A stretch of 13,295 nucleotides of DNA from an uncultured Blautia sp. (GTDB lineage Bacteria; Bacillota; Clostridia; Lachnospirales; Lachnospiraceae). Location of the stretch: contig CAAFRY010000322.1 in NCBI GenBank assembly GCA_900765525.1, positions 1 through 13,295 on the forward strand, in the 5' to 3' direction. Both the position numbers and the translations under genes were made by a program. Below are positions 7,056-13,295 of this stretch, one piece after another. Position 1 is the first letter of the stretch. Each line of letters opens with the position of its first letter. The notes under the pieces are model-generated. The model was not told the origin of the DNA, searched no databases, and was given only the letters and a program-made list of their open reading frames with translations.

Positions 7056-8663
7056 ATGCGATATATCATTGAAAACGGCCAGATATGCGACGGTTCCGGA
7101 GAAAAAGCCTACAAAAGCGACATCCTCATAGAGGAGGGCCGCATCAAAGCTTTGTCAGGAAAGGACAGAAAATTCGGACAGGAAATAGAGGCAGTGCGAA
7201 TAGATGCCGGGGGAAAAACGGTAACGCCGGGTTTTATAGATACTCACAGGCATTGTGATTTAGCTGCCCTGTATGATGAGGATTTTGGGAATCTGGAGCT
7301 GGCCCAGGGTCTGACCAGTATTGTAGGCGGCAACTGTGGCCTGGGAATCTTCCCCTGTACCCCAGAGCATAAGGATGAAGTTGCCGGTTTTGTGGAGCCC
7401 TGTCTGGGAGTGGCGCCCAAGGATATGTGGGTGGCAAATTATAAGGCCTATATGGAGCTTTTGGCCCAAAGACCTATGCCCCTCCATGTGGGATGTTACC
7501 AGGGAGTGGGAGCTTTAAAGGCGGCAATCAAGGGATACGGGAAGAAGCCCTTTACTGCCGGAGAGATGGAGTTGGCAAAGGCCTGGCTGAAAGAGGCATT
7601 AGAGGCCGGATGTATAGGCGTTTCCTCCGGTATCATGTATCAGCCGGAATGTTATTCCTCCAGGGAGGAGATGGTGGAGCTGTTAAAGGCGGCGGCACCC
7701 TACGGAAGGCTTCTGACCTGCCATATCCGGGGAGAAGGAGATAATCTGGTTTCCTCTGTGGCAGAAATCATCCGGATATGCAGGGAAGCAGGACTGCCTC
7801 TAAATATCAGTCACTTTAAAGCTACCGGTATCCGGAACTGGGGCAAAAAAATACACCAGGCCATAGAGCTTATAGAGGAGGCAAGGGCAAAGGGACAGGA
7901 CGTAACTGTTGACTTTTACCCTTACTGCGGCGGTTCCACTACGCTGCTGAGCCTGATTCCGCCGGATGTTATGGAGGAGGATTTAAGCCGGACCTTCCGG
8001 AAAATGGAGACGGCTCAGGGAAGAGAGGCTCTGAAGGACTCTCTGTACCGGGAGCATCCGGGCTGGGATAACATGGTTACAGCTATTGGCTGGGAGCGGA
8101 TTAAAATCAGTTCTGTGACAAAAGAAAATAACCGCAGGCTTGTGGGACTGGATTTTGCCAGTGCAGCCAGAATGGAGGGCTTTGAGGAGCCGGCATATTT
8201 CATGGCCCGGCTTCTGGCCCAGGAAGAAGGAAAGGTAGGAATCATCCTTCTCAGCATGGACCGGGAGGATGTGGATACTGTAGCAAAGCTGCCCTATTCC
8301 ATGTTGATTTCTGACGGCCTATATGGGGTCAGTGACTGTCCGCATCCCAGACTGTACGGCTCCTTCCCTCATTTTATCCAGGAATATGTAATCCAGAGGA
8401 AAATTTTCTCCCTGGAAGAAGCGGTGAGAAAAATGACGGCTATGCCTGCAGCAAGACTTGGCTTGAAAGACAGAGGCCTGATAAGGGAAGGCTTTAAGGC
8501 AGACTTAAATATTTTTACGCCGGAAGAATTGAAGGACCATGCGGTATATGAAGATTCCAAAAAACTTTGTACCGGTCTGTCCTGGGTTTTTGTGGACGGG
8601 CATCCGGCCTGGAAGGACGGACAAAAGCTGACTGGCTATTCTGCTGAATTATTAAGAAAATAA
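7056..8663 (+). CDS. N-acyl-D-amino-acid deacylase (D-aminoacylase, amidohydrolase superfamily)
   Basis: This 535-residue enzyme would hydrolyse N-acyl-D-amino acids to a carboxylate and the free D-amino acid. It shows the full set of family landmarks: the strand-1 metal motif GFIDTH64-R-H66, the GGNC94G loop with the unusual cysteine ligand, H223 in CHIRGE, H253 in NISHFK, and the catalytic Asp420 in ISDG followed by HPRLYG. These line up in order with Cys96, His220, His250 and Asp366 of the characterised Alcaligenes enzyme. The small beta-sandwich is built from both ends (about 1-60 and 480-535). Length is normal. GGAGGT at 7045-7050 lies 5 bases before ATG, and the gap to the previous stop is 15 bases, so co-translation with the PLP enzyme is likely. 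Acyl group and side-chain preference cannot be read from sequence. Confidence 0.9.
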   Translation: MRYIIENGQICDGSGEKAYKSDILIEEGRIKALSGKDRKFGQEIEAVRIDAGGKTVTPGFIDTHRHCDLAALYDEDFGNLELAQGLTSIVGGNCGLGIFPCTPEHKDEVAGFVEPCLGVAPKDMWVANYKAYMELLAQRPMPLHVGCYQGVGALKAAIKGYGKKPFTAGEMELAKAWLKEALEAGCIGVSSGIMYQPECYSSREEMVELLKAAAPYGRLLTCHIRGEGDNLVSSVAEIIRICREAGLPLNISHFKATGIRNWGKKIHQAIELIEEARAKGQDVTVDFYPYCGGSTTLLSLIPPDVMEEDLSRTFRKMETAQGREALKDSLYREHPGWDNMVTAIGWERIKISSVTKENNRRLVGLDFASAARMEGFEEPAYFMARLLAQEEGKVGIILLSMDREDVDTVAKLPYSMLISDGLYGVSDCPHPRLYGSFPHFIQEYVIQRKIFSLEEAVRKMTAMPAARLGLKDRGLIREGFKADLNIFTPEELKDHAVYEDSKKLCTGLSWVFVDGHPAWKDGQKLTGYSAELLRK

Positions 8664-8677
8664 GGAGACTAAGAAAA

Positions 8678-9142
8678 ATGAAAAATGTATATGAAACAAT
8701 GAAAGAATTAAATATTACACTTCCAAAGGCACCTGCAAAGGGAGGTATTTACAGCCCTGCAAAGCGTTTCGGCAAGAATCTGGTGTATATTTCCGGCTGC
8801 GGCCCTGTGATAGACACTCCGATATGCGGAAAACTGGGGAAAGAATTCACCAAAGAAGAGGGTGTGGAATATTCCAGAAATGCAATGCTCAATGTTTTGG
8901 CAGTGCTGGAGGCAGAAATCGGAGATTTGAACAAAGTGAAGCAGCCGGTGAAAATCCTTACCTTTGTAGCCAGCGAAGACAGCTTTGACTGTCAGCCCTT
9001 TGTGGCCAACGGAGGCTCTCAGCTTCTTGTGGATTTGTTCGGAGCAGAAAATGCTCCCAGCCGTTCTGCTATCGGAGTAAACGTTCTGCCAGGCAATATT
9101 CCTGTGGAAACAGAGGCGATTTTTGAGTTAAAGGAAGAGTAA
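8678..9142 (+). CDS. RidA/YjgF/UK114-family protein (probable enamine/imine deaminase)
   Basis: This 154-residue protein is longer than canonical RidA (about 128) and matches the larger RidA-like subgroup. Arg129 in SRSAIGV and Glu144 in VETEAI keep the exact 15-residue spacing of Arg105 and Glu120 in E. coli RidA, so deaminase chemistry is plausible. RidA hydrolyses 2-aminoacrylate and related enamines or imines made by PLP-dependent serine/threonine dehydratases. Its place just behind a D-Ser-dehydratase-like enzyme and a D-aminoacylase therefore makes functional sense. AAGGAG at 8662-8667 overlaps the upstream stop codon and is 10 bases from ATG; the gap to the upstream gene is 14 bases. 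It is the last gene of the D-amino-acid trio. Confidence 0.9.
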   Translation: MKNVYETMKELNITLPKAPAKGGIYSPAKRFGKNLVYISGCGPVIDTPICGKLGKEFTKEEGVEYSRNAMLNVLAVLEAEIGDLNKVKQPVKILTFVASEDSFDCQPFVANGGSQLLVDLFGAENAPSRSAIGVNVLPGNIPVETEAIFELKEE

Positions 9143-9172
9143 GCAGGACAGATATTTGGGATGAGGGTGTAA

Positions 9173-9286
9173 ATGCAGAAAACAGACAGCCAAGAGCGTC
9201 AGACAGAGCAAAGACGGAATGGAACTGCAGATAATGTGAAACATAACGGGGTGGAAATATGGATAGAGAGAAAGCGGCATATTTAG
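9173..9286 (+). CDS. Possible 37-residue leader peptide overlapping the GH3 start
   Basis: In the 116-base gap before the GH3 gene, GAGGGTG (9163-9169) precedes an ATG at 9173. The frame runs 37 codons to TAG at 9284-9286, 28 bases inside the GH3 gene in another frame. The peptide (MQKTDSQERQTEQ...) is rich in Gln, Arg and Glu, has no membrane segment and matches no family I know. It could couple translation to the GH3 gene, or be chance. The gap otherwise shows no terminator and no convincing promoter. Confidence 0.2.
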   Translation: MQKTDSQERQTEQRRNGTADNVKHNGVEIWIERKRHI

Positions 9287-11409
9287 ATGAGAGCTTAAAG
9301 GATGAGGAGCGTGTAAAGGATTTAGTATCCAGGATGACACTGGAGGAAAAAGCCTCCCAGCTTCGCTACAATGCACCGGCTATCAAACGTCTGGGGATTC
9401 CTTTTTACAACTGGTGGAACGAGGCTCTGCATGGGGTGGCAAGAGCCGGAGCTGCCACAGTTTTTCCCCAGCCTATCGGTCTGGCGGCCTCCTTTCACGA
9501 TGAGTTTTTAGAGGAAATCGGAGATATAACGGCCACAGAAGGAAGAGCAAAATATAATGAACAGCAAAGACAGGGAGACAGAGGCCTGTATAAGGGAATT
9601 ACCTTTTGGTCCCCTAATATCAACTTGTTTCGGGACCCTCGCTGGGGAAGGGGACATGAAACCTACGGGGAGGACCCCTATCTTACATCAAGGATGGGCG
9701 TGGCTTATATCAAGGGGCTTCAGGGAGAAGGGAAAAGATTAAAGTCTGCGGCCTGTGTAAAACATTTTGCCGCTCACTCTGGCCCGGAAAAGGGACGCCA
9801 TTCCTTCAACAGTGTGGTCAGTGAAAAGGATTTGGCGGAAAGCTACTTCCCGGCATTTGAAGCCTGTGTGAAGGACGCTAAAGTGGAGGGTGCCATGGGC
9901 GGATACAACCGTTTAAACGGGGAAGCAGCCTGTGGAAGCTACCATTTGATTCAGGAAATTCTGAGAGAAAAATGGGGCTTTGACGGCTACTATGTGTCAG
10001 ACTGCGGGGCTATCAAAGATTTTCATATGAACCATATGATTACCAAAACCCCGGCCCAGTCTGCGGCCCTGGCCATCAAAAGCGGCTGTGATTTAAACTG
10101 CGGAGCGGTTTATCTCCATGTACTGCAGGCCTATGAAGAAGGACTTGTGACAGAAGAAGAAATTGACCGGGCGGTTACCCATGTCATGATGACCAGAATG
10201 CGCCTGGGAATGTTTGATGCCTCCACAGAATACGATGAGATTCCCTATGAGGCCAATGACAGCCGGGAACATCATGAGGCTGCTTTAAAGGCTGCAGAGG
10301 AATCTATGGTTCTCCTGAAAAATGACGGTATTCTGCCGCTGAAAAAAGAAAAGCTGAAAACCGTGGCTGTAATCGGGCCTAATGCAGACAGCCGGGAAAT
10401 CCTAAAGGGAAATTACAACGGCACAGCCACAGAGCAGTATACTATACTGGAGGGGCTTCGCCACGAACTGGGAGACCAGGTGAGAATTTTCTATTCTGAG
10501 GGATGCCATTTGTACCGGGAGAATGTGGAGGCTCTGGCCGAAGGAGATGACCGGATATCCGAGGCGGTTTCCATGGCCCAGAGAAGCGATGTAGTGTTTC
10601 TGTGTCTTGGCCTGGATGCCAGGTTGGAGGGAGAAGAGGGAGATGCTAATAACAGCTATGCCGGAGCTGATAAAAAGGACCTGGAGTTTCCGGACAGTCA
10701 GAAGCACCTTATGGAGGCAGTGTGTGCTGTGAGAAAACCTGTTATTTTCCTTATCAGTACAGGAAGTGCTATGAATTTGTCTTATGCCAGGGAAAAGGGA
10801 AATGCCATTCTGCAGACATGGTATCCGGGACAGATGGGAGGTATAGCAGCCGCTAACCTGCTGTTTGGCAAAACAGTTCCATCAGGAAAGCTTCCGGTTA
10901 CCTTCTATGCACCTACACAGAAGCTTCCGGATTTTGAAAATTACAGCATGGAAAACAGGACATATCGTTTCATGGAAGGAGAGGCTCTGTATCCTTTTGG
11001 CTATGGTCTTAGTTATGGAAGCTTTTCTTACCGGGACCTTTGGGTGGAGACCGGAGATTGGGACAAAAAAGAAAAAGTTAAGGTAAAGGTTAAAGTGAAA
11101 AATACTTCCTCTTGGGACTGCTGGGAGACTGTGGAAATCTATGTGAAGCTCATGGGAAGTCCTTTGGCTGTTCCCAACTACAGCCTGGTTCAGTTCCAGA
11201 AGGTTTATCTGAAAGCCGGAGAGGAAAGAGCGCTGACCTTAGAGGTGAAAACCCAGTGTTTCCAGGTAGTAGACCAGAGCGGAGAACGGAAGTGGGACAA
11301 TACAAAGACTGTGATTTATGCAGGAACCAGCCAGCCGGATGAGAGAAGCATTTTCCTTACCGGACAGAGGCCTTTGGCCCTGACAGTGCAGGAGAAGGAA
11401 AGATTTTAG
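9259..11409 (+). CDS. GH3 family exo-beta-glycosidase (beta-xylosidase/beta-glucosidase type)
   Basis: This 716-residue enzyme has the three-part GH3 layout: a TIM barrel (about 15-320), an alpha/beta sandwich (about 350-590) and a C-terminal fibronectin-III-like domain (about 610-700) after the family motif PFGYGLSYGSF. The barrel carries NEALHG, SPNINLFRDPRWGRGHETYGEDP, KHFAAHSG and the nucleophile Asp248 in VSDCGAI. The acid/base is probably one of Glu457/459/460 in the LEGEEGD loop. A Cys after the nucleophile and the EGEE loop favour the beta-xylosidase / arabinofuranosidase-like branch over classic SDW beta-glucosidases, but xylose, glucose or other beta-sugars remain possible. It lacks the KH(F/I)PGHG motif of NagZ hexosaminidases. 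There is no signal peptide, so it is cytoplasmic. The start has a weak GGGGTGG site (9248-9254) 4 bases before ATG. Confidence 0.9.
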   Translation: MDREKAAYLDESLKDEERVKDLVSRMTLEEKASQLRYNAPAIKRLGIPFYNWWNEALHGVARAGAATVFPQPIGLAASFHDEFLEEIGDITATEGRAKYNEQQRQGDRGLYKGITFWSPNINLFRDPRWGRGHETYGEDPYLTSRMGVAYIKGLQGEGKRLKSAACVKHFAAHSGPEKGRHSFNSVVSEKDLAESYFPAFEACVKDAKVEGAMGGYNRLNGEAACGSYHLIQEILREKWGFDGYYVSDCGAIKDFHMNHMITKTPAQSAALAIKSGCDLNCGAVYLHVLQAYEEGLVTEEEIDRAVTHVMMTRMRLGMFDASTEYDEIPYEANDSREHHEAALKAAEESMVLLKNDGILPLKKEKLKTVAVIGPNADSREILKGNYNGTATEQYTILEGLRHELGDQVRIFYSEGCHLYRENVEALAEGDDRISEAVSMAQRSDVVFLCLGLDARLEGEEGDANNSYAGADKKDLEFPDSQKHLMEAVCAVRKPVIFLISTGSAMNLSYAREKGNAILQTWYPGQMGGIAAANLLFGKTVPSGKLPVTFYAPTQKLPDFENYSMENRTYRFMEGEALYPFGYGLSYGSFSYRDLWVETGDWDKKEKVKVKVKVKNTSSWDCWETVEIYVKLMGSPLAVPNYSLVQFQKVYLKAGEERALTLEVKTQCFQVVDQSGERKWDNTKTVIYAGTSQPDERSIFLTGQRPLALTVQEKERF

Positions 11410-11428
11410 AGAATCAGAGGTACGCAAG

Positions 11429-12769
11429 ATGGATGAGAACAAGCTTCTTTTTTCCAACAGAGACCTGAGAAAGCTGATTTTTCCTTTGATAGCAGACCAG
11501 TTTCTCCAGTCCTTTGTGGGAATGGCGGACTCCGTTATGGCTTCCAGTGCAGGGGAAGCGGCGGTTTCAGGAGTTTCCCTGGTAGATACGGTAATGTTTC
11601 TGGTAATCAATATTTTTACTGCTGCAGCTACAGGTGGTGCGGTGGTTGCCGGTCAGTATCTGGGTAAGGGAAGAGATGACATGGCCTGCAAGGCCGCCAA
11701 TGAACTGCTTACCTTTACCCTGAAGCTGTCTCTTTTGGTAACTCTTTTGGCTTACGGAGGCAGAGAGCTTATCATAGATTTAGTGTTCGGGGACATTCAG
11801 CCGGATGTTATGTATAACTGCAGAGTTTATATGCTTTTTGTATTCGGCTCTATTCCTATGATAGCTCTTTGCAATGCAGGTACAGCTATTTTCCGGGCTA
11901 TGGGAGATTCTTCCATAGCCATGAAGACATCCTTGCTGATGAACGGAGTCAACCTGGGAGGCAATGCCATTCTGATTTACGGATTCCACAGAGGTGTGGA
12001 GGGTGTTGCTATCCCTACTCTGATTTCCAGAACTTTGGCCTGTGTGCTGGTTTTGGCTGCTTTTCATAGGCAGGACAGAAGACTTCATCTGCTCCTTCCC
12101 ATTTCCCTGAAAACAGACCGGGTACTGCTGCGGAAGATTCTCTATATCGGAGTTCCCAATGGTCTGGAGAACAGTATGTTTCAGTTGGGCAAGATTTTAG
12201 TACTCCGTGTGGTGGCCGGCTTTGGGACAGCGTCTATTGCTGCCAATGCTGTGTGCAACAGCATTTCCACTTTCTGCCTTCTGCCGGGTCTTGCAATGGG
12301 CTATGCCCTGCTTACGGTGGCGGCCCAGTGCGTAGGAGCGGGAGATTACGGGCAGGTGACCTATTATACCAGAAAGCTGATGAAGGCTGCCTATGCTTCT
12401 CTGATAGGCGTAAATGTTGTTGTGCTGCTTCTTCTTCCTGTCCTTGTGGGTGCCTACGATTTGTCTGCTGAAGCCAGAGGCTATGTGTTTCAAATCATGA
12501 TTTTTTACTGCCTGTGCGTGGCTGTCATATGGCCTTTTTCCTTCCTGATTCCCAATACCCTGAGAGCAGCGGCGGATGTGAAATTCACTATGCTGTTATC
12601 CATTGTGTCCATGTGGATATTCCGAATCGGCTTCTGCGTTCTTCTGGGCGTATATCTGAACATGGGGGTTCTGGGCGTCTGGGCAGCTATGGCCGTGGAC
12701 TGGCTATTCCGGGGCATCTGCTTCGGAGTGAGGTATGTCAGAGGAAAATGGCGGTATAAATCTATTTAA
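11429..12769 (+). CDS. MATE family multidrug/metabolite exporter
   Basis: This 446-residue membrane protein has the length and about 12 hydrophobic segments of MATE exporters, with two related halves. The first half opens LIFPLIADQFLQSFVGMADSVMASSAGEAAVSGVSLVD, the usual helix-1/helix-2 pattern with an Asp in the loop. It continues with GGAVVAGQYLGKG, the typical Gly-Gln-x-x-G after helix 2. The second half repeats this around GVPNGLENSMFQLGKILVLRVVAGFGTASIAANAV. It would extrude a compound in exchange for Na+ or H+; the substrate is not predictable. AGAGG at 11416-11420 lies 8 bases before ATG and the gap from the GH3 stop is 19 bases, so it is probably co-transcribed. It may export an aglycone or other by-product of glycoside breakdown, by inference only. 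Confidence 0.92.
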   Translation: MDENKLLFSNRDLRKLIFPLIADQFLQSFVGMADSVMASSAGEAAVSGVSLVDTVMFLVINIFTAAATGGAVVAGQYLGKGRDDMACKAANELLTFTLKLSLLVTLLAYGGRELIIDLVFGDIQPDVMYNCRVYMLFVFGSIPMIALCNAGTAIFRAMGDSSIAMKTSLLMNGVNLGGNAILIYGFHRGVEGVAIPTLISRTLACVLVLAAFHRQDRRLHLLLPISLKTDRVLLRKILYIGVPNGLENSMFQLGKILVLRVVAGFGTASIAANAVCNSISTFCLLPGLAMGYALLTVAAQCVGAGDYGQVTYYTRKLMKAAYASLIGVNVVVLLLLPVLVGAYDLSAEARGYVFQIMIFYCLCVAVIWPFSFLIPNTLRAAADVKFTMLLSIVSMWIFRIGFCVLLGVYLNMGVLGVWAAMAVDWLFRGICFGVRYVRGKWRYKSI

Positions 12770-12846
12770 GGAGAGAACCGTTGGTCCGGGTGCATTTGAC
12801 AGATGGGAAATACCCTATGACCATAAAAAATAGTGCCTTTTATTCC

Positions 12847-12877
12847 TGCGAGCAATGACCAAGCGGACATGCTTGCA
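12847..12877. repeat. Repeat-element arm A (8-bp stem)
   Basis: TGCGAGCA (12847-12854) pairs with TGCTTGCA (12870-12877) over 8 positions with one G-T wobble and a 15-base loop. It is the weakest of the three arms, and the loop's AGCGG (12863-12867) is complementary to CCGCT at 12979-12983 in arm C, allowing a tertiary or alternative pairing. Confidence 0.4.
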
Positions 12878-12880
12878 TAT

Positions 12881-12933
12881 CCATTTGGCGGTGCTGTGTG
12901 CCGGTGGCACACGCTTAGCACTGACCAAAGTGG
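12881..12933. repeat. Repeat-element arm B (long interrupted stem)
   Basis: A nested stem is visible: CCA/TGG (12881-12883 with 12931-12933), TTTGG/CCAAA (12884-12888 with 12925-12929), GTGCT/AGCAC (12891-12895 with 12917-12921) and GTGTGCC/GGCACAC (12896-12902 with 12906-12912) closing a 3-base GGT loop. That is 20 pairs interrupted by small bulges and internal loops, which is far from chance. Confidence 0.65.
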
Positions 12934-12953
12934 GACGTAGACCTGCCGCAAAG

Positions 12954-13021
12954 GTCAAATACTCCGATGCTTGCATTGCCGCTAGATTGATGTTCCGCAT
13001 GCTTGCATCGGAGTATTTGAC
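12954..13021. repeat. Repeat-element arm C (17-bp perfect inverted repeat)
   Basis: GTCAAATACTCCGATGC (12954-12970) is the exact reverse complement of 13005-13021. Inside, after a 2x2 internal loop, GCAT (12973-12976) pairs with ATGC (12999-13002). It could form a strong hairpin or cruciform. No T tract follows directly, but six Ts occur at 13032-13037 as part of the outer inverted end, so it may also act as a weak bidirectional terminator after the MATE gene. Confidence 0.75.
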
Positions 13022-13037
13022 TGGGACACTATTTTTT

Positions 13038-13258
13038 GCCCTGGATTCAGATAGTCAAAACACCAGTATTAAGGCACAAAGCGTAATCAGATGGAGTAGC
13101 GCACTGGGCCGACTGAGATAAGGCTGCAAGGCACAAAAATATTATGACTTAGAGTATTTGCGTCTTTGTTCAGAGAAAAGAGGATTTTTGAATGGAAACC
13201 TTTGGATGGAAAAATTCTTGAAATCTATGGCCCAATGTGTTACCCTTTTAGCTATAAA
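13038..13258. other. Non-coding tail after the repeat core
   Basis: I see no credible gene here. AAGGCACAAA occurs twice (13071-13080 and 13128-13137), and GAGTATTTG at 13152-13160 repeats the sequence at 13011-13019 in arm C, which suggests the repeat family extends to about 13170. The composition turns A/T-rich after 13180, as expected for a promoter region of a gene beyond the window, but I find no -35/-10 pair I would defend. Confidence 0.4.
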
Positions 13259-13272
13259 AGAAATCGATTTCT
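13259..13272. promoter_or_regulatory. Perfect 14-bp palindrome
   Basis: AGAAATCGATTTCT is its own reverse complement. It lies in the A/T-rich end of the window and could be a dimeric regulator site for a gene beyond the edge. Nothing in the window tests this. Confidence 0.3.
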
Positions 13273-13273
13273 A

Positions 13274-13295
13274 ATTATTCTATTATTCTATTATT
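13274..13295. repeat. 8-bp tandem repeat running off the window
   Basis: The unit ATTATTCT is repeated 2.75 times without mismatch (13274-13281, 13282-13289, 13290-13295) and is cut by the window end, so the real copy number is unknown. Confidence 0.6.

Larger units (their letters stand above)
12781..13037. repeat. Multi-hairpin intergenic repeat element (core 12825-13037)
   Basis: AAAAAATAGTG (12825-12835) and CACTATTTTTT (13027-13037) are perfect 11-bp inverted ends of a 213-base core. Three internal stem-loops lie between them, giving a four-arm, cloverleaf-like fold. ATGCTTGCAT occurs three times in direct orientation (12869-12878, 12967-12976, 12999-13008). The stretch just upstream, CGGGTGCATTTGACAGATGGGA (around 12786-12807), resembles the right-hand part CGGAGTATTTGACTGGGA (13009-13026). 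There is no transposase and I see no target-site duplication. It may be a MITE-like or REP-like repeat or a structured RNA. The short open frames here are overlapping by-products of the repeats. Confidence 0.65.

Noticed and set aside
9259..11409. NagZ-type beta-N-acetylglucosaminidase for cell-wall recycling
   Set aside because: Tempting next to D-amino-acid genes, but the NagZ motif KH(F/I)PGHG is absent and the protein has the long three-domain glycosidase layout.
12781..12858. TTG-initiated 25-codon frame behind AAGGAG at the MATE stop
   Set aside because: Weak start codon, very short, and made of repeat-element sequence; the AAGGAG is probably incidental.
12869..13008. CRISPR array from three copies of ATGCTTGCAT
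   Set aside because: Copies are only 10 bases, unevenly spaced (88 and 22 bases between copies), and are explained by hairpin arms.
12825..13037. Insertion sequence
   Set aside because: Inverted ends exist but there is no transposase frame and no flanking target duplication, so only a non-autonomous or REP-like repeat can be claimed.
12855..13121. 88-codon open frame in the 3' intergenic region
   Set aside because: It runs through all arms of the structured repeat, so its sequence is dictated by inverted repeats; there is no ribosome site and no family resemblance.

Overview
The window reads as one stretch of a Firmicute chromosome, most likely a gut Lachnospiraceae of the Blautia / Ruminococcus type. 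This rests on the moderate GC content, strong AGGAGG-type ribosome binding sites, the protein family flavour, and a downstream intergenic repeat of a kind I associate with that group; no rRNA or other marker is present to prove it. All nine confident genes lie on the + strand, and gaps between them are mostly under 50 bases.

Layout: (1) 1-83, an A-rich leader with a promoter-like -10 and a perfect 12-bp palindrome. (2) 84-3386, a CUT1-type sugar ABC importer: a lipoprotein solute-binding protein, then two permeases. A 188-base intergenic region (1410-1597) separates binding protein and permeases; it holds a 17-bp hairpin followed by a T tract and, upstream, a segment that can pair in two mutually exclusive ways. 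No ATPase gene is present, so a shared ATPase encoded elsewhere is expected. (3) 3391-5877, a GH2 beta-mannosidase-type exo-glycosidase. (4) 5925-9142, three genes that look like a D-amino-acid catabolic module: a fold-type III PLP enzyme of the D-threonine aldolase / D-serine dehydratase family, an N-acyl-D-amino-acid deacylase, and a RidA/YjgF-family protein. (5) 9259-11409, a GH3 exo-glycosidase of the beta-xylosidase/beta-glucosidase type. (6) 11429-12769, a MATE-family exporter. (7) 12770-13295, 526 bases with no credible gene, filled largely by a multi-hairpin intergenic repeat and ending in an AT-rich 8-bp tandem repeat cut by the window edge.

Working model (inference): oligosaccharides or glycosides enter through the ABC importer and are trimmed in the cytoplasm by the GH2 and GH3 enzymes, neither of which shows a signal peptide. 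The embedded trio would deacylate N-acyl-D-amino acids, convert the free D-amino acid (D-Ser/D-Thr-like) to an oxoacid or aldehyde, and let RidA clear a reactive enamine/imine intermediate. The MATE protein could export an aglycone or other by-product. The most interesting features are the pairing of a glycosidase/importer operon with a D-amino-acid module, the two-state RNA-like segment before the permeases, and the four-arm structured repeat at the 3' end.
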